The position numbers were made by a program, and so were the translations under genes. This document shows, in pieces, positions 51,561 to 64,000 of a DNA stretch of 64,000 nucleotides; position 1 is the first letter of the stretch, and each line of letters starts with the position of its first letter. Origin of the DNA: Sitta carolinensis (lineage: Eukaryota > Chordata > Aves > Passeriformes > Sittidae); contig JAVUNC010000004.1 of the NCBI GenBank assembly GCA_032173965.1, forward strand, positions 58,775,501 through 58,839,500. Direction: 5' to 3'. The notes beneath the pieces were generated by a model, which had not been told where the DNA came from, did no database searches, and saw only the letters and a program-made list of their open reading frames with translations.

Positions 51561-54500
51561 GTGTGGAGGGGGGGGGGGTTGCAGCAGGATGGATGGCATG
51601 ATTCCAGAAGGAAGCATGATTCCTTCGGCATCTGTCAGGGATGTCACTGCAAAGCCTGTGCATCTGGTAGACCTAGTGGGAGCACAAGTAATACCCGTCA
51701 GTGGTTTAGACTAGAGCAGTCCAGAAACCTTATGGGTTTAACTATACTTTAGAAGCTGCATGCACAGAGCTAGGGAGAGATTCTCTTCTGTCTTGTGGTT
51801 TTGGTCAGTCTGAAACTCAAGCTGTCTGTGCGAAGATACATCTGCAGAAAGGCTTCTGAGTGGGGGCATGACTGCAATTACCTAACAGTGTTGAATGCAT
51901 TCCTCTGGGAGGAAAAGCAGATGCACAGTATAACAGAGACAGGATAGCTGTCAGCAGAGAAATATGCCACAGGTTGTCCCTGGAATTATGTATTTATTAT
52001 CCTGGGCATAACCTATACTAGGTTCATATTTCTTACAGTAATTAATTGAATTACACTTGCACCACAAAGCCAAATCGAATGAGGCACTTGTATTTAGATT
52101 TCTGTCTAAAGAAAACATCTTTCCCTGAGATAATGGCTTAAGAACAAAAGCCAGAAGCGATAGGAGAAAGCAAAAATATATTTTCATTTTACAGAGGAAG
52201 CACAAATTAAGTGGCTTGTCCAAAGCCATCAGGATTTTTATGGCAAGCCCCACATCTCCTATGCAAGAACAGCTTTTGGTATGACAGAATTCCTTCCCAA
52301 TTAATACCACACTGCTGTTTAGCAATTGGGATGACAAGGAATTTACATGCTAATGGCTGAATAGGATCTGTGGCTTAAGCAACATAAAAATACATTCTCT
52401 TTCTGTGCTTCTCTGTAAGTGTAGTGTATCTGGTCAGCAACAGGGAACTTAGTGATTTAGTTCCTGTTGCAAGCTATACTAGCTTGACAGTGTTTCAAAT
52501 CATAGAATATGAACCTATGCAATGATGACCCTATGTGCTCACATTCATGTTTCCTTGCATCCAACTACACTAAGGGGTCAAAGTTTCACTGGATTGAATT
52601 TGTCATTATATAAAACTCCCCTTTATCTGCCTTTCCCATTGTGCCTGCTCAGGAAGAACAAAACATTGAACTTCAAATTAATCCTGAGAGGAATTGAGGC
52701 TACTAAAAATTGAAAATTTCTAAGTAATATTGGTACCTACTCTGTCTTGAAAATATAGAGCTGGGAGGTAGGTGCTTAGATATTTGAAAATGTTCTACTC
52801 ACCTTTCAGAGTCCAGCTCCAGTGAAAGCAACAGTGATTTTGGATCAAGTGTGCTGCATGCTAACATCTCATGCTTGAGAAGAAGAAAGTAGTTTTAAAA
52901 TAATTATATTATTCTTATAAACATTATTACTCTTAAAATTTTTCCACATGAGGCAAATCCAGGGGTTTGTAGCCAGAGCTGTACAAGTGCTGGCTTGACA
53001 GGGAACTATCACTGTCACTCCACAATGCCACCCTGCTATCCCTGCTGGGGCAAACAGAGGTCAGAAAGCAGATGTGACCAAGGAGGAGTTAGAAATGTAT
53101 TATGACTCAATCAATGTGAAGAGGAAGCTTTTCGTGCAAAGCAGGTCCATGGATTTCCAATTAATACTCATTACTTTATAATTAATGCATTCTCATCTGC
53201 CCTCCTCATGCTTCCACATAGCTCCTGTTCAGCTGAATGTTTTCATCCTTGAATTAATATTTACGTGTTTTATGTGTAGTGTGTGAGGCTTAACCTCATA
53301 TTACTAACACTGAGCTGTTTCCTTTCTCAAGTACCAAAAAATGCCTTCAAATGACAGCAATAGTAGTTTAATAGGTTTTACTGTCAGCCATGAATTTCCC
53401 ATTTTTCATCTGGAAAATCTGTAAATGTTTATTATCTGTTTTCCTCATGTGCTTAGTGTAAGTGTAAATTACTAATATGAACACAATGCTGTTATGGGTA
53501 TATCAACAGCAAATGCTACTTCTAGCTGCTGCAGGGTACAACAAGACAGCATACAATTAGTACCATGTGGCATTGAATTAATTTATACAGTAATCCAAAG
53601 GCTTTTCCAGCTTTCTCATCGAGTCAGTGGGATATTAGTCTCACAATTAGAGTGGAAATAAGAATATGCCTTGTGATTAAGGCAATGTACTAGAAAGCTG
53701 CAGTAGATCCTAGGTGAAAATCGTAAGCATTGCAGGCCTGGAAGAGAGGGATAGCTCACAGAGGCCCCAGTCCTCCACAATCCAAATACTCTGGGAGAAC
53801 TGTAATTCCACCAACAGCCGCTGAAGTCACTCAAGTTCAGAGTGATTCCTCATTTTTTTTACCATAAATTTTTGACATATCATAAACAAAGGCATCTCAG
53901 GTTCTCCACAGTCCTTAACAGAGGAAGGAAATATCTTGTTTCATTGAGTAAATGATTACACTGCTTTAAAGAAAAAAAAGAAAAGGCAAACAGAAAGAAG
54001 TTCAAGAAGTCCTCTCTCGGAAATTAAGAGAAATCTTTCTCTGTGTCTCAAAACAGCCTCTTAATAGTGTTTTGAAAATAAAGAGCTGTGACTGAAGCAT
54101 GATCTAGTCTGGAAAGACTGTGCAGCAATGAAAACCCTGGTTAGTACAGCTGAGCTCGCTCACAATTCAGAAAAACTGCTTTATTAAGTGGACCAGACAT
54201 AGAGTTGAAATTTCAGTAGTGATAATTAATATCACCAGAGGAATAAATATTCTCGCACATGTGTGCAAAAGTGCGGAGTCTTTTTAGAGGAAAAAAAGTC
54301 TGAAAATTACCACAAGCTCAAAAGTGGGTGGAGCAAAATATGTGTTTCTAAAAAATAGGTTCTTTGCAAGGTGACATGGTGTTTATGGATGCATTATGTA
54401 GGTGACCTTCAGCATCTTTTGTAGCAGCATAGATCAGGGAGCTTAGAAACTGAGAAGTGCATGAAATTCCTGCTTTTCTTTCCTGTCTGCAGCCTCATGA

Positions 54501-57500
54501 ACTTCTCTGCATTTGCCCAGCATTGCGTCTGTGTGTGTCCTGCCTGTTCCACTGACTGCAAAGGTTCCACCCCCGTGCTGAGAGCCGAAAGCCTCAGCAG
54601 CCTTATCCAATCATGTCAATTATGAATTAATACTGCTCACAGCACCAGCCAGAGAAGACCTGGGGACAGAACTGAGGGAGCACTGTTGGGTGGGAGCAGC
54701 AGAGGAGCTGAATTAAATCAGCAACATAGCAAGGGGGTGACCCTCAGAATCACAGAAAGGCAGGTGTCCCTGTTTGCATACTGTTTGTGACAGAGTTTAC
54801 CAACCTATGCTAGTGTGTAAATGTTTAACTAGCAAGCAGCTCCCCTCCCTCCCCCAACATGAAGGAAACCAGACAGATAAAATGGAATGTACATCTTTAA
54901 TTTATTTTTTTTTTAATTATGTTTTTACAGACATGGTGAAAATTTGACCAAAAATACATGAGGCTGCAACCTGGGGGTAAAACAAATCTCACTGAGGAAG
55001 CAGAGGCACCTGAGGGATGAGCAAGAGCTCATCTCCAGGCCCTGTGCCTGGCCCCAGTCCCAGAGAACACCTGCACACAGGACAGCGTGCCAGGCCCAGG
55101 TGCACAGCCCCTCTGGCTCTGCTAGTGCCTACCACCAGGCAGTTCTGGGCAGAAAACAACCCTTCTCACTCCATTTGCCTGTAAAAAGCTGTTCAATCCC
55201 ACTGGATCTTTTCCTGGAGTGACATTATGGCAATGGCTCCCATGAAAAAATAGTGTTAAACACTTCCTGATTTTTTTTAAATTTCTTTTTAAAAATAATC
55301 GAAAGTTACCAACTTTTCAAGGTTTCAGGAAGGGTAGAAAATTCTGTATTCACATATTGCTTGTATTACATAAATACTAGCAAGCTAATGACTAAAGAGC
55401 TATTTAGTTAACATAATACTGAAGTGCTGCTTTATTTCATTTTAATTTACTTTTAATTTAGTGTTTTCCCAAACCATCAAGCATAACTTTTGCTGAACAC
55501 TGTGGATAAGCTTTTACAAGTTTTCTAGCTCAAAAGGTGACATATTTACAAAAATCTCAAATATAACATGATGCCAGTACAAATGTCTCAGAATCATAAT
55601 TTAGCTTACTAGCCTCTTTTCCAGCCATAGCTAGCAGCTGGTGTTTTGTCACAGAGTGGAAAAAACAGGGGGAGCACTGTGTGAGTATCCTTCTAACAGA
55701 CTTTTAGACTGCAGAGACTTTCTGAGCTGCAGTTGGCATCAGTATTTATTCAGTAGCTTTTTGTGGACATTTCTAACATGCAGCACTCCCAAAAAAATGA
55801 GGATCAAAAATAAGACTGGAAGGAGAAGGTCATAAAGATTGCCACTACTAAACAAAGCTACTTCAAAACAAAGATTTGAAGCATTTTTACCGATTGTAAT
55901 TTGGTTATTTTGAAGCTTAGGTGTTCTAAGATGATTGTTGTAGATATCTTCATTAACAGACATTTTCAAGAAACTATTTTCATGATGATTCCAAGTGAAG
56001 ACAAGTTTTCAATGCTTGATAAGTCTATTCAAAATACAAATCCACTCTTGTAACTGTATTTTTAAAATATCCGAAGCCAACTATTTTCTGAATTGGTGTA
56101 CTTAAACTGATCTCTAAGAAAGATGCTTTTGTAGCCATCTGGGTCTTCTTTGGTTTATATCATGAGTTTTGGGTTTATGGTATTGAAATTTGGAATATTA
56201 TAATTACCTTTCAAAGGCCCCTAGTCCCTTTTGCAAGTGGGCTTTTAATGGAGCTATCAAGGAGTTCCACAGCTTAGCTGAGCTGTAATAAGCATTCTCA
56301 TTCATCCATTTAATGGTAAACACTTCTAAATTTTATTTATATTTCCCTTTGAATTTACATGATGAAAAAAGGTAGGGATGACACACCATAGCTAATCAAA
56401 TAACTGTGAAGGACATGAAATAGATTTCTTCCGCCTTCTTACTGAGAAGTGTTCAATTATCAGCTATAAGATCTTGTATCTCAGATCAGGAATAACACTT
56501 CAGAGCAAAAATGTTTGTGTAAAATGGAATATCTCGTCATGTTGTGTGGAGCAATTCCAACTGAGTGAAGTCTCTTTTTTAAGGGGGAACAGGGAGCAGC
56601 AGTTGTCACAGTGCTAATGTTCATCCCTGGGATGTGCTGCCCCTGTAGAAAAAGCATCTAAGGAACAATTACCCAAATCACTCTCATAAGGCTGTGGTCT
56701 TAGTAACTCCTCAGAGCCACAGTTTCACACACAATCTCATCCTTGTCATGTAGAGACTGAGCCCATGATTTCCAGTACTTTTGATTTGGTCTTCTCACAT
56801 AACACATAACTGTGCTCCTTCTTTCTGTCATGCCAGCTGCCACCATTGTCTGCTTTCCCCTTCTCCCCACATCATAGGCAAGCCTTCTTCCACATTTATT
56901 CTCTCTCTGGTTCCTTTGTTGCACCTCCTTTCCAGATGACACTAAACAGCTTCCCCAGAAGATCCCAGTCTCCTGCATGCAAGAGGCCATTCCTTGTGTA
57001 GCTGGTGTTCCTTTGGTTTGTACAGTCTGTGTATAGCCTGGCCTCCAGCCCCATGCCACCTCCCTGCCACCCTCTGACCAGGGGGATTGATTACCTGCTG
57101 TTCCCTCCCACACCATTGGGGATCTCACCTCTGCTAGCACTAAAACTGCCTTCAGAGGCTCCTCTGCCAGCTTCCCTGCTGATCAGGGATATTTCATGTA
57201 CAGTCTTATCTCAGGCAATCAGTCTACAGCTCAGGAGGAGGGTACCAGCACCTGGAAACCAGGCAAAGTAGCTGACAACTTGTCCCCTCTAGAAAAATGT
57301 CACCACAGTTATCAGAGGTGTAGTCAGCAGTTTTACTCTCAATCACGTTTCCCTGAAGGCAGAGGAGAAAAAGTCAAATTGAATATAATGACAGGGGTTT
57401 TTTAATGTTTTCCTAGCAGAGCAAAAGCTTCAGCAATAAGCACCTGCTGCTGGATAATGGTGATATATTGAAGTTAGCCTTTTTAGCACCATTGATTTAT

Positions 57501-60500
57501 TTCAGAGAGATATGTTACACAAGCGTGAAAGCAGCGACCTTTATTGGAGACCCATATATGCCTCAGCACCAGGCAAACAGAGACTCAAATAAACGTGGTT
57601 TGACAAACAGGCCAGATTAAGTTCTGAAATAATTGGTAGGTAATTTTCCCCCTGTTCAACTAGGCTGGAAGGGAAGGAAGTGTACCAACAGATGACTGTT
57701 TGGGCACTGGAGCATACTTATTATTGTAATTTGGTTTTTATCATTAAGTAGCTTTTTATGATATCTGGGAAAAGAAGAGGAAATTAGGAGTTATAAGACA
57801 TGGCAACATCTTAAATATTTTTGTGGCAGGTAATATCCCTTTTCTTGACTGGTTCTCCACTCCTTTTTGGAAAAAACAATAAGAATCCATCACATCAGCT
57901 TTATTTTGTATAGATTTCTGCCAGGATATTTTTCACACTTATATAACTTTAAAAACCATAAAAATAATATTAAATCATAACATAATTACCTGTTATGACT
58001 ACTGTGAAGTTTGTGTCTTCTGTCTGAAGTAATCTCCTCACTTGTTAACCCTCTCAGCTAGACATCAAGGGAAAGGACCAGCCTTCTCCTGAAAATAGCT
58101 ATATTTCCTAAAAGAAAAAAGCTTGTTTTATTTTGTCTGGGTAGGGACTAAACTCACTGGCTCAAACTAAACAGCAGAAAGAGGACTTCTATATGATGCC
58201 TTTCAGTAGCAAAAAAAAACCAAAAAATAATCAGGAAGAGCCACAACGACAGCAGCAAGTCATTTTTAGTCCAAAGTCCAACACAGGAAAACAGGATGAG
58301 TCAGATGCCCTCACAACTCTCTTGGTGCCAATTCATTTCCCAAAAGACTGGCACTGAAGTCTAAAGGTGACTCTGCCTAAAAGGCTTTTGTTTAGCTCAC
58401 CCTCTCCCTAGGCTGAGGTATGAGATAAATTCCTGATGGGTTCTGAGTACAGGAGAAATGGCCCTGAGCGGGTGCTGCTTCCCAGGAGGTGATGTGCTCT
58501 ACCCACTTCTCCTGCATCCTGTAAGCTGGATCTGCACATGCCTTGGCACTGTCCTGATGAGAGGAAGGGATAATCTGGGAAGTCAAAGATGCTAGCAGGG
58601 TAACCCAAGGGGAGAAAACTTCACTGACATTCTGGCCAAATCTCGTTTGTGCTATGGAGGAGAATAAAGTGACAAAGCAGTGGGAAAACAAATTGTTAGG
58701 TAGAAAAGAGTTAGAAACTGAAGCTACTGCAGCCCAGCAGTTCCCTACCCTCTGCTCAGGTCCACACTGACCACATATACACTGAGACTCTTTGAGAAAA
58801 TGAACATCCCCTTGCCAGCGAGTGAAGAAAGGAGAGAAAGCTGCTCCGGAGCAATGTATGTGAAGTGTGACTGAGTATGTCAAATAACTAAACTCTTTGA
58901 TTTTAGATCTGCTGCACTCCCTCAGTATGTCATGCCTTGACACCTAAGTGATGCCTAATATTTTTCATCTCTAATTAAACCACCGTGACAGGTCACAGCA
59001 GTGACTGGGTAGCGCTGTGCTGGGAGTCAGACTGCAAGAATTTAATGGGAGGGAACAGCAACTGCCTCTGTCTTTCTTAAAGGCTTCCTCACTCCCCCAT
59101 TTCAGCTTTTACCCCCAATCTTGGGATGAGTGCAAGGAAGTAAGTGAATGTGATGCAAATTGCACTATTTCATTGCAACCAAGTGTAAATGCTTTCAGCT
59201 CTATTGTTGTACCTGCTCAAGGTTTTGCTTAGTTTTTCAATTTGTTGTTGGTTTGGTTCCACTCAGGGCTTACCATGTTTAAAAGATCTCTTCAGTAAAA
59301 CACATATCGAAAGGATGCAGAGGTTGTTAACCACAAGATGGCACCTCCAATCTGGGTGGCCTTACTGCCTAATAATCTGTCAGGGTTGTGCACAAATTTA
59401 CGGCGCTTGTAGCCAGAGATTTAATTTAATGGCTTAAGGAAGAGCATTCAGAAGTACCCGTGAACAGAAAAATCAAATACTTAAATTTTCAAGCTGATTA
59501 AATCATGTGCTCACAGATAGGAAGGTTAGACCTATCCAGAATATATATGACTTCAAAACTTCTAATAGGTTACAGCCTGCCACAGCAGGCTGAGATACAG
59601 TGCTGGTCTTTCTCTCTACAGAGACCCATTACCATGAGAAGAAAAGAAAAGAATAATTAAATAGATGGACATCAGTAAGATCCATCATTTGAGCTCTTTT
59701 AGCTCAAAGGTACTTTCCAGAATGTGGCTTGAGAGCCTTCATTTCAGTGTCAAATACTAAAACTGGATTGGCAGACAGAAAAAATTTTGAAGAATTTACA
59801 GACCATCTTGAATATGTTATGATTTTGTTCAAAGCTTTAAAGGCTCAAGAAAAATTGAAAGTACCTGACATTTCAAGAAAACATATAAAAAAATTCCTTT
59901 TTCTTACTGCTTTTGAGTTGCATACACAAGATGCACCAGAACAGTCATGAGGAAAAAGATTAATTAAAATTGATTCAACTAGGCATACTTCACATGTTTT
60001 TAATCTTCCCACCCAAGGCAACCTCAGCTAATCTAATGTATGCACATAATGATTCTTCATTTGTCTAACAAGTCATTTATGCAAGAAGAACATGAATTTG
60101 AAACGCTAACCCAATCTGCAGCATCCAGAAGAGTTATGTCAGGTTGTCTGTGTGCAAGACCTAACTGTTGGCTGTTGTTTCTTTCAGCAGATAAACCATT
60201 TTTGATTGACTGCTTTCTGCAGTGATCTCATGATTTTGTCCAGTTTTTCATGTATTTTGCACTGAACTTAAACACAGATCTTGAAGTAGTCTTTGTCTCC
60301 AAATTAGCATTCTTTAGGCAAAATCTTGCATGCCTTTGCACTGCTGAAAGTAATTACCAGTCTGTCGTCAACCAGCCCATTTCCTAAGTGCAAAAGACTG
60401 TTACTGCTTTTCCTCCTCACTGATGTTATTCAGAGTGGAAATTTTTCAAATTAATTTGTAATGTAATGTTATGTATTACTCTGAGCTGCATAATCATAAT

Positions 60501-63500
60501 CATTTATTATTATTACTATTATACTCTGTATTACACTGAGATAAATGTGGACCTCCCTAGCTTCTTTGCACCAGCCCAACAGTCCAAGGATGCTGTAAAG
60601 CTGATCTGGTCCAGAAGGACAGAAGGCTTTGGAGGAGGTGATTGATATCTCAACAATCCACATGGATGTAAACCACTTGGCCAAGGAGCAGTAGGGACAC
60701 GACTACGTTCGTTGTATAGACTACAATAGCAGTGTACAAACTCTGTGAGCCTTAAATAAAGTATGATGCAAGCTAAAAATTTCATTAAATTTTAAGAAGC
60801 TTAAAAGAAGAGACTCTTAAAAAATAATTGAAGGTGGTAACTATTGAAGTGGACAGGCCAGAAACAGGACCATGGCAGGTGTCTTTGCAGAGATTCACAA
60901 ACATGCTCACGTCTCTCTTGTTGCAGGAGAGGTGGAAGGGAAGGTGCTCCTGGCTCCTGTCCAAGGTGCTGTTACACTTGGGAGCTGGAGTCTCTCCGAG
61001 GTTAATCTGGTGAAAGTTTTATTTGGTTTGCAAACTACGAGTGGCCCATGGGAAGACACTTGAGGGGTCCATTTCAAGACCTTTCATTATTCCTTGAATA
61101 CTAGGAACTTGGAATACTAGGAAATAGTCACAAAAAGCCCATGAATTATCACATTCTATTAATCTTTTCATTGCAGAGTTGTAAAATAAAAGTAAGTCCA
61201 CCCAAAGCCAACTTCTGTCTTCACTTACAACCTTGCTCACAGTCATGCAAAATTTAATACACTTGATGTTTTAGACACTGAAATTTCAATACCAGTATTC
61301 AGATTTTCATGAGCTTACAATTAAGGTTTTTTCTCTACATGTCTGTTAACTTTTAGATTCTCTAGTGAGTTTGGATGAAAGTGTGAAAGCAGCATCTTAA
61401 AAGTTTGCATTTATGAATTTTGGTATTGCATTATAAATTTTGGTATTAGTAAGTTCCTCTCAACTGTAGAAATTGCATCACATATGCCTCTATATCTGGA
61501 TAATGGAAATGTTTGTTCTGCTTGTTCAAATAGATAGGCTGATACCTTATCAAAAAGTATAGTAACAGCTAAGATCAAGACATTGAAAAGCTCCTTTTTG
61601 AACAACTGTTACTTTTCATGCTGTTAAAATTACATTTAATCAATGGTTTTGGTATTTATTTGCTCATGCCAAAAAATAATCCTCGGGACACCGATAATCT
61701 ACTTATTTAGAAAAATACATGTTTTGCAAAATGTACCTTGCAGAAATAAGCCCCTTATAAAACCTTTAAATATTCTGTACAAAGAAACGCCCAAATCCCA
61801 TAGAATTCACTGAAAAGAATATTGTAAGTTTCAATGGGCTTTTGTTGATTAGGCAGTTGTGGAGGTAAATACTTTCTATCACCATAAGAGCTCTGCTTCT
61901 ATTCATTGTAAGAACAGCATGATTAGAAGTACAAAGATTACAGCATACCTCAAGTAAAATCCTTCACTAATATTCTATAGAGGCCATTTAACAGAGTAAG
62001 TCCAAGAACTTTTAAACTGAAACTGACAATGAAAATTAGAGAACTGAAAAATATGTGACATTTAAGTGGGATAAGACCCATGCCCATTGAAGAAACTTTA
62101 TTCTATTTATTCTATTCTATTTATTCAGAGCGTTTTTCTGTCCATCCTCCATCATGCTAACCTGAAAATCATTTACATATTGGTTGATGGTTTGGGCTTT
62201 TTTGCTGTGTCAAGCATTCCTTTTAAATCATAGTGGCTTTAACTACTGGTAACAAAGCATTGTCATTATTACTGACGATGCTCCCCCCAGACAGACCCAG
62301 AATCACATGTGATGGCAGCAGCACTAAACAGCATTCCCAAGTGTGTTTTCTTGTCCAGCTGTAAAGAAGTCAGCAATCATCTAAGGTCTGAGCAGGGATG
62401 AGCAGCCCAGGTGGGGGCACAGAATCCTTGTCACCTTTGCCTGTTTGTGCAGAGCTGAGAGGCACTGTCCCTCGGTCACTGTCCCTCACTGAGAAGGTCA
62501 AGTGGGAGCAAACTGGGTACATCTGCTCACAACACAGTCAAACAAACCTTCAGGTTAGCTCTGGACACACCTTCAGCCACTCCTGGATATCTCAGACCTT
62601 TGGAGAGATACTCATTTTGATAAACCACAGGGCTTAGTACTGTCTAATAGTAAAAGCAAAATAGAAATGTTGCTGCTTTCAATCTCATCCAGAAGATTCT
62701 CCAGCAAATTGCCTGAAAAATATCTTCTCCTCCCTTCAAACAGTTTTTAGAGCTGTAGCTTTTATTGTGTACCTCTCCCACACTGCAATCCTGTACATTT
62801 TTTCCAATTTCCAGAAGAGAGAGTTGTATATGCTTGCAGCATCTCTCTCCTCCTATGTTAGTTACAAACTTGTTCTATAAATGGAATAAGAAAAGTTTTT
62901 TACAGGACTTTCAGAATATGGAGTTTATTTAAAACTTGAAAGTATCATACTCAGATCATACTTTCTCAAGGCAGCAGTCAAGTAGAGTTTGGATCTACTT
63001 GTGTTTAATTGGTTTAATCATGTGTCAGTATGAGAAATTGGCCAATCAGGGCCAAACCAGGGCAGCTTGAAAATCTGTTTTTAAAAACCACCCTAATTGA
63101 AATAAGAATTGTTAGTGTCTTCTCATGCAGTGCTAAAAATGAGAACAGATCCAGTACCAGTGACTTCAAATGTTCATCATAAAAGCTTTCTAGGTCCATT
63201 CAGCATGAAGTCTGCATTTGTGCACACCCTACCAAAGAAAAGTTCCAAATGTGCATTCCTTATGCAATTCTTTCATTGGGATTTTTTGCAGCTGAAGAGA
63301 TCTAACTCAGAGAGATAAAACCCACAAAATAGTGTATTTTACATTTTGTCTTCCCTAGCAGGTTCCCCGACAGGTCTTTTGAAATGAGCTATTCCTCTTG
63401 AAATGCACGCTATAAATTGTAAAATTTTTGACCAAACACTCTGCTTATTAGTTTTGTAGAAATGGAAGGAAATTTCATCAAATGAGGAAGCCATCTGACG

Positions 63501-64000
63501 CCCCAGAATCCAAGCAGCCACAGGGCCCAGCAACCTCAGCAGCAATCAGGGCAGCATGGCCAGGAGCATTACTTAAATTGAAACCTTTTTTGTACCACTG
63601 CAAAAGTACAACATCCACATAAAAAGTGGGTCTCAAGTGCTGCTCATTTGGAATGACATCATTACTATTTCACAACCTACAAATGAATTTCCTATTTCTA
63701 CAGAACATAGTTATGATATTTGGCATGACATCAGCAGGTACAGATAATCTATCCATGTAGTACAGTATCTGATCTGTAAACACAAAATTATTTCAGCTTC
63801 TCAATTCTTTAGCATCTATGATATTGTTTCTTCTATGTGTATCTTTTCCTTCTGCACAAGTTAAATAAATCTTTCCTTCCCTACACCCTTTAGCTGACGT
63901 CTCACTGAACTGCCAACGTGTAGGTGAATCATAGCACGGTCATTTGGTTAAAAGCAGAAAATGTCATCTTTGACAGTACATAGTGCATTGTTTTACAGAA

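Larger units (their letters stand above)
50302..64000 (+). other. OPRM1: OPRM1 intron 1 (5' part, open at window end)
   Basis: From the donor onward I find no match to the expected exon 2 (TM1 end, first intracellular loop, TM2) in any frame, so the intron runs off the window. A large first intron is normal for this gene. Beyond the CpG-rich first 1.3 kb the sequence is AT-rich and unremarkable. Slightly GC-richer patches near 54.5-55.2, 56.7-57.3 and 58.4-58.9 kb contain no recognisable gene. Minor items include a two-copy imperfect 20 bp repeat at 61411-61450 and a two-copy 14 bp repeat at 62463-62490. Confidence 0.85.

Noticed and set aside
51048..51752. Two opposing frames of about 200 codons in the intronic CpG block
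   Set aside because: Low-complexity Arg/Pro/Gly/Ala products on both strands, without homology or splice context; composition artefact.
56700..57140. 146-codon minus-strand frame in intron 1
   Set aside because: Starts at GTG and has no recognisable family. A retroviral origin crossed my mind because of the Trp/Gly/Arg-rich product, but no diagnostic motif is present.
59729..59950. 73-codon plus-strand frame, Lys/Glu/Leu-rich
   Set aside because: It starts at TTG, lies in AT-rich intron sequence, lacks a recognisable domain, and is not the expected OPRM1 exon 2.
60548..60770. Segment ending in AATAAA that might be a 3' UTR of a retroposed gene
   Set aside because: No coding remnant upstream and no poly-A run downstream; AATAAA is frequent in AT-rich DNA.
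1..64000. Prokaryotic-type systems (operons, CRISPR arrays, phage or toxin-antitoxin modules)
   Set aside because: The presence of a spliced vertebrate receptor exon, CR1 LINEs and an LTR, and the absence of closely packed ORFs or regularly spaced repeats, rule these out.

Overview
This window is vertebrate nuclear DNA, almost certainly from a bird. It is mostly AT-rich, gene-poor sequence with LINE-1-free, CR1-type retrotransposon remnants. It also carries one LTR of a type common in bird genomes (possibly passerine) and two clear GC/CpG-rich islands. The only protein-coding sequence I can identify with confidence is the first coding exon of the mu-type opioid receptor gene, OPRM1, at 49982-50301 on the + strand. 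It encodes the extracellular N-terminus and all of transmembrane helix 1, and ends at a consensus splice donor. Exon 2 is not present, so 50302 to the window end is the 5' part of intron 1.

Layout. 1-20.9 kb: non-coding, AT-rich, with one CR1 3' fragment (2.3-2.8 kb), a perfect 2 x 30 bp tandem duplication (8.2 kb) and small simple repeats. 20.97-21.42 kb: an isolated CpG-rich island with GC boxes, a degenerate 19-20 bp minisatellite, and plausible splice donors leaving in both directions. It is the best candidate for a second promoter, perhaps the noncoding first exon of a divergent neighbour (RGS17 is the upstream neighbour in other amniotes) or an upstream OPRM1 exon. 21.4-49.4 kb: non-coding, with CR1 pieces at 28.3, 34.8-36.1 (-), 41.0-42.2 (+), 44.3 (+) and 47.3 (-) kb, a 158 bp GGGAA satellite at 30.2 kb, a complete-looking solo LTR at 37.7-38.2 kb (-), and a repeat-like GC-richer segment near 46-47 kb. 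49.4-51.6 kb: the OPRM1 promoter, 5' leader, exon 1 and CpG island, extending into intron 1. 51.6-64 kb: intron 1, AT-rich, with no recognisable exon.

I found no undescribed multi-gene system. The points most worth a second look are the orphan CpG island 29 kb upstream of OPRM1, the long open leader with an in-frame upstream AUG and an overlapping-frame uORF at OPRM1, and the enlarged Gly/Pro/Ala-rich receptor N-terminus. Nearly all other open frames are chance or repeat-derived.
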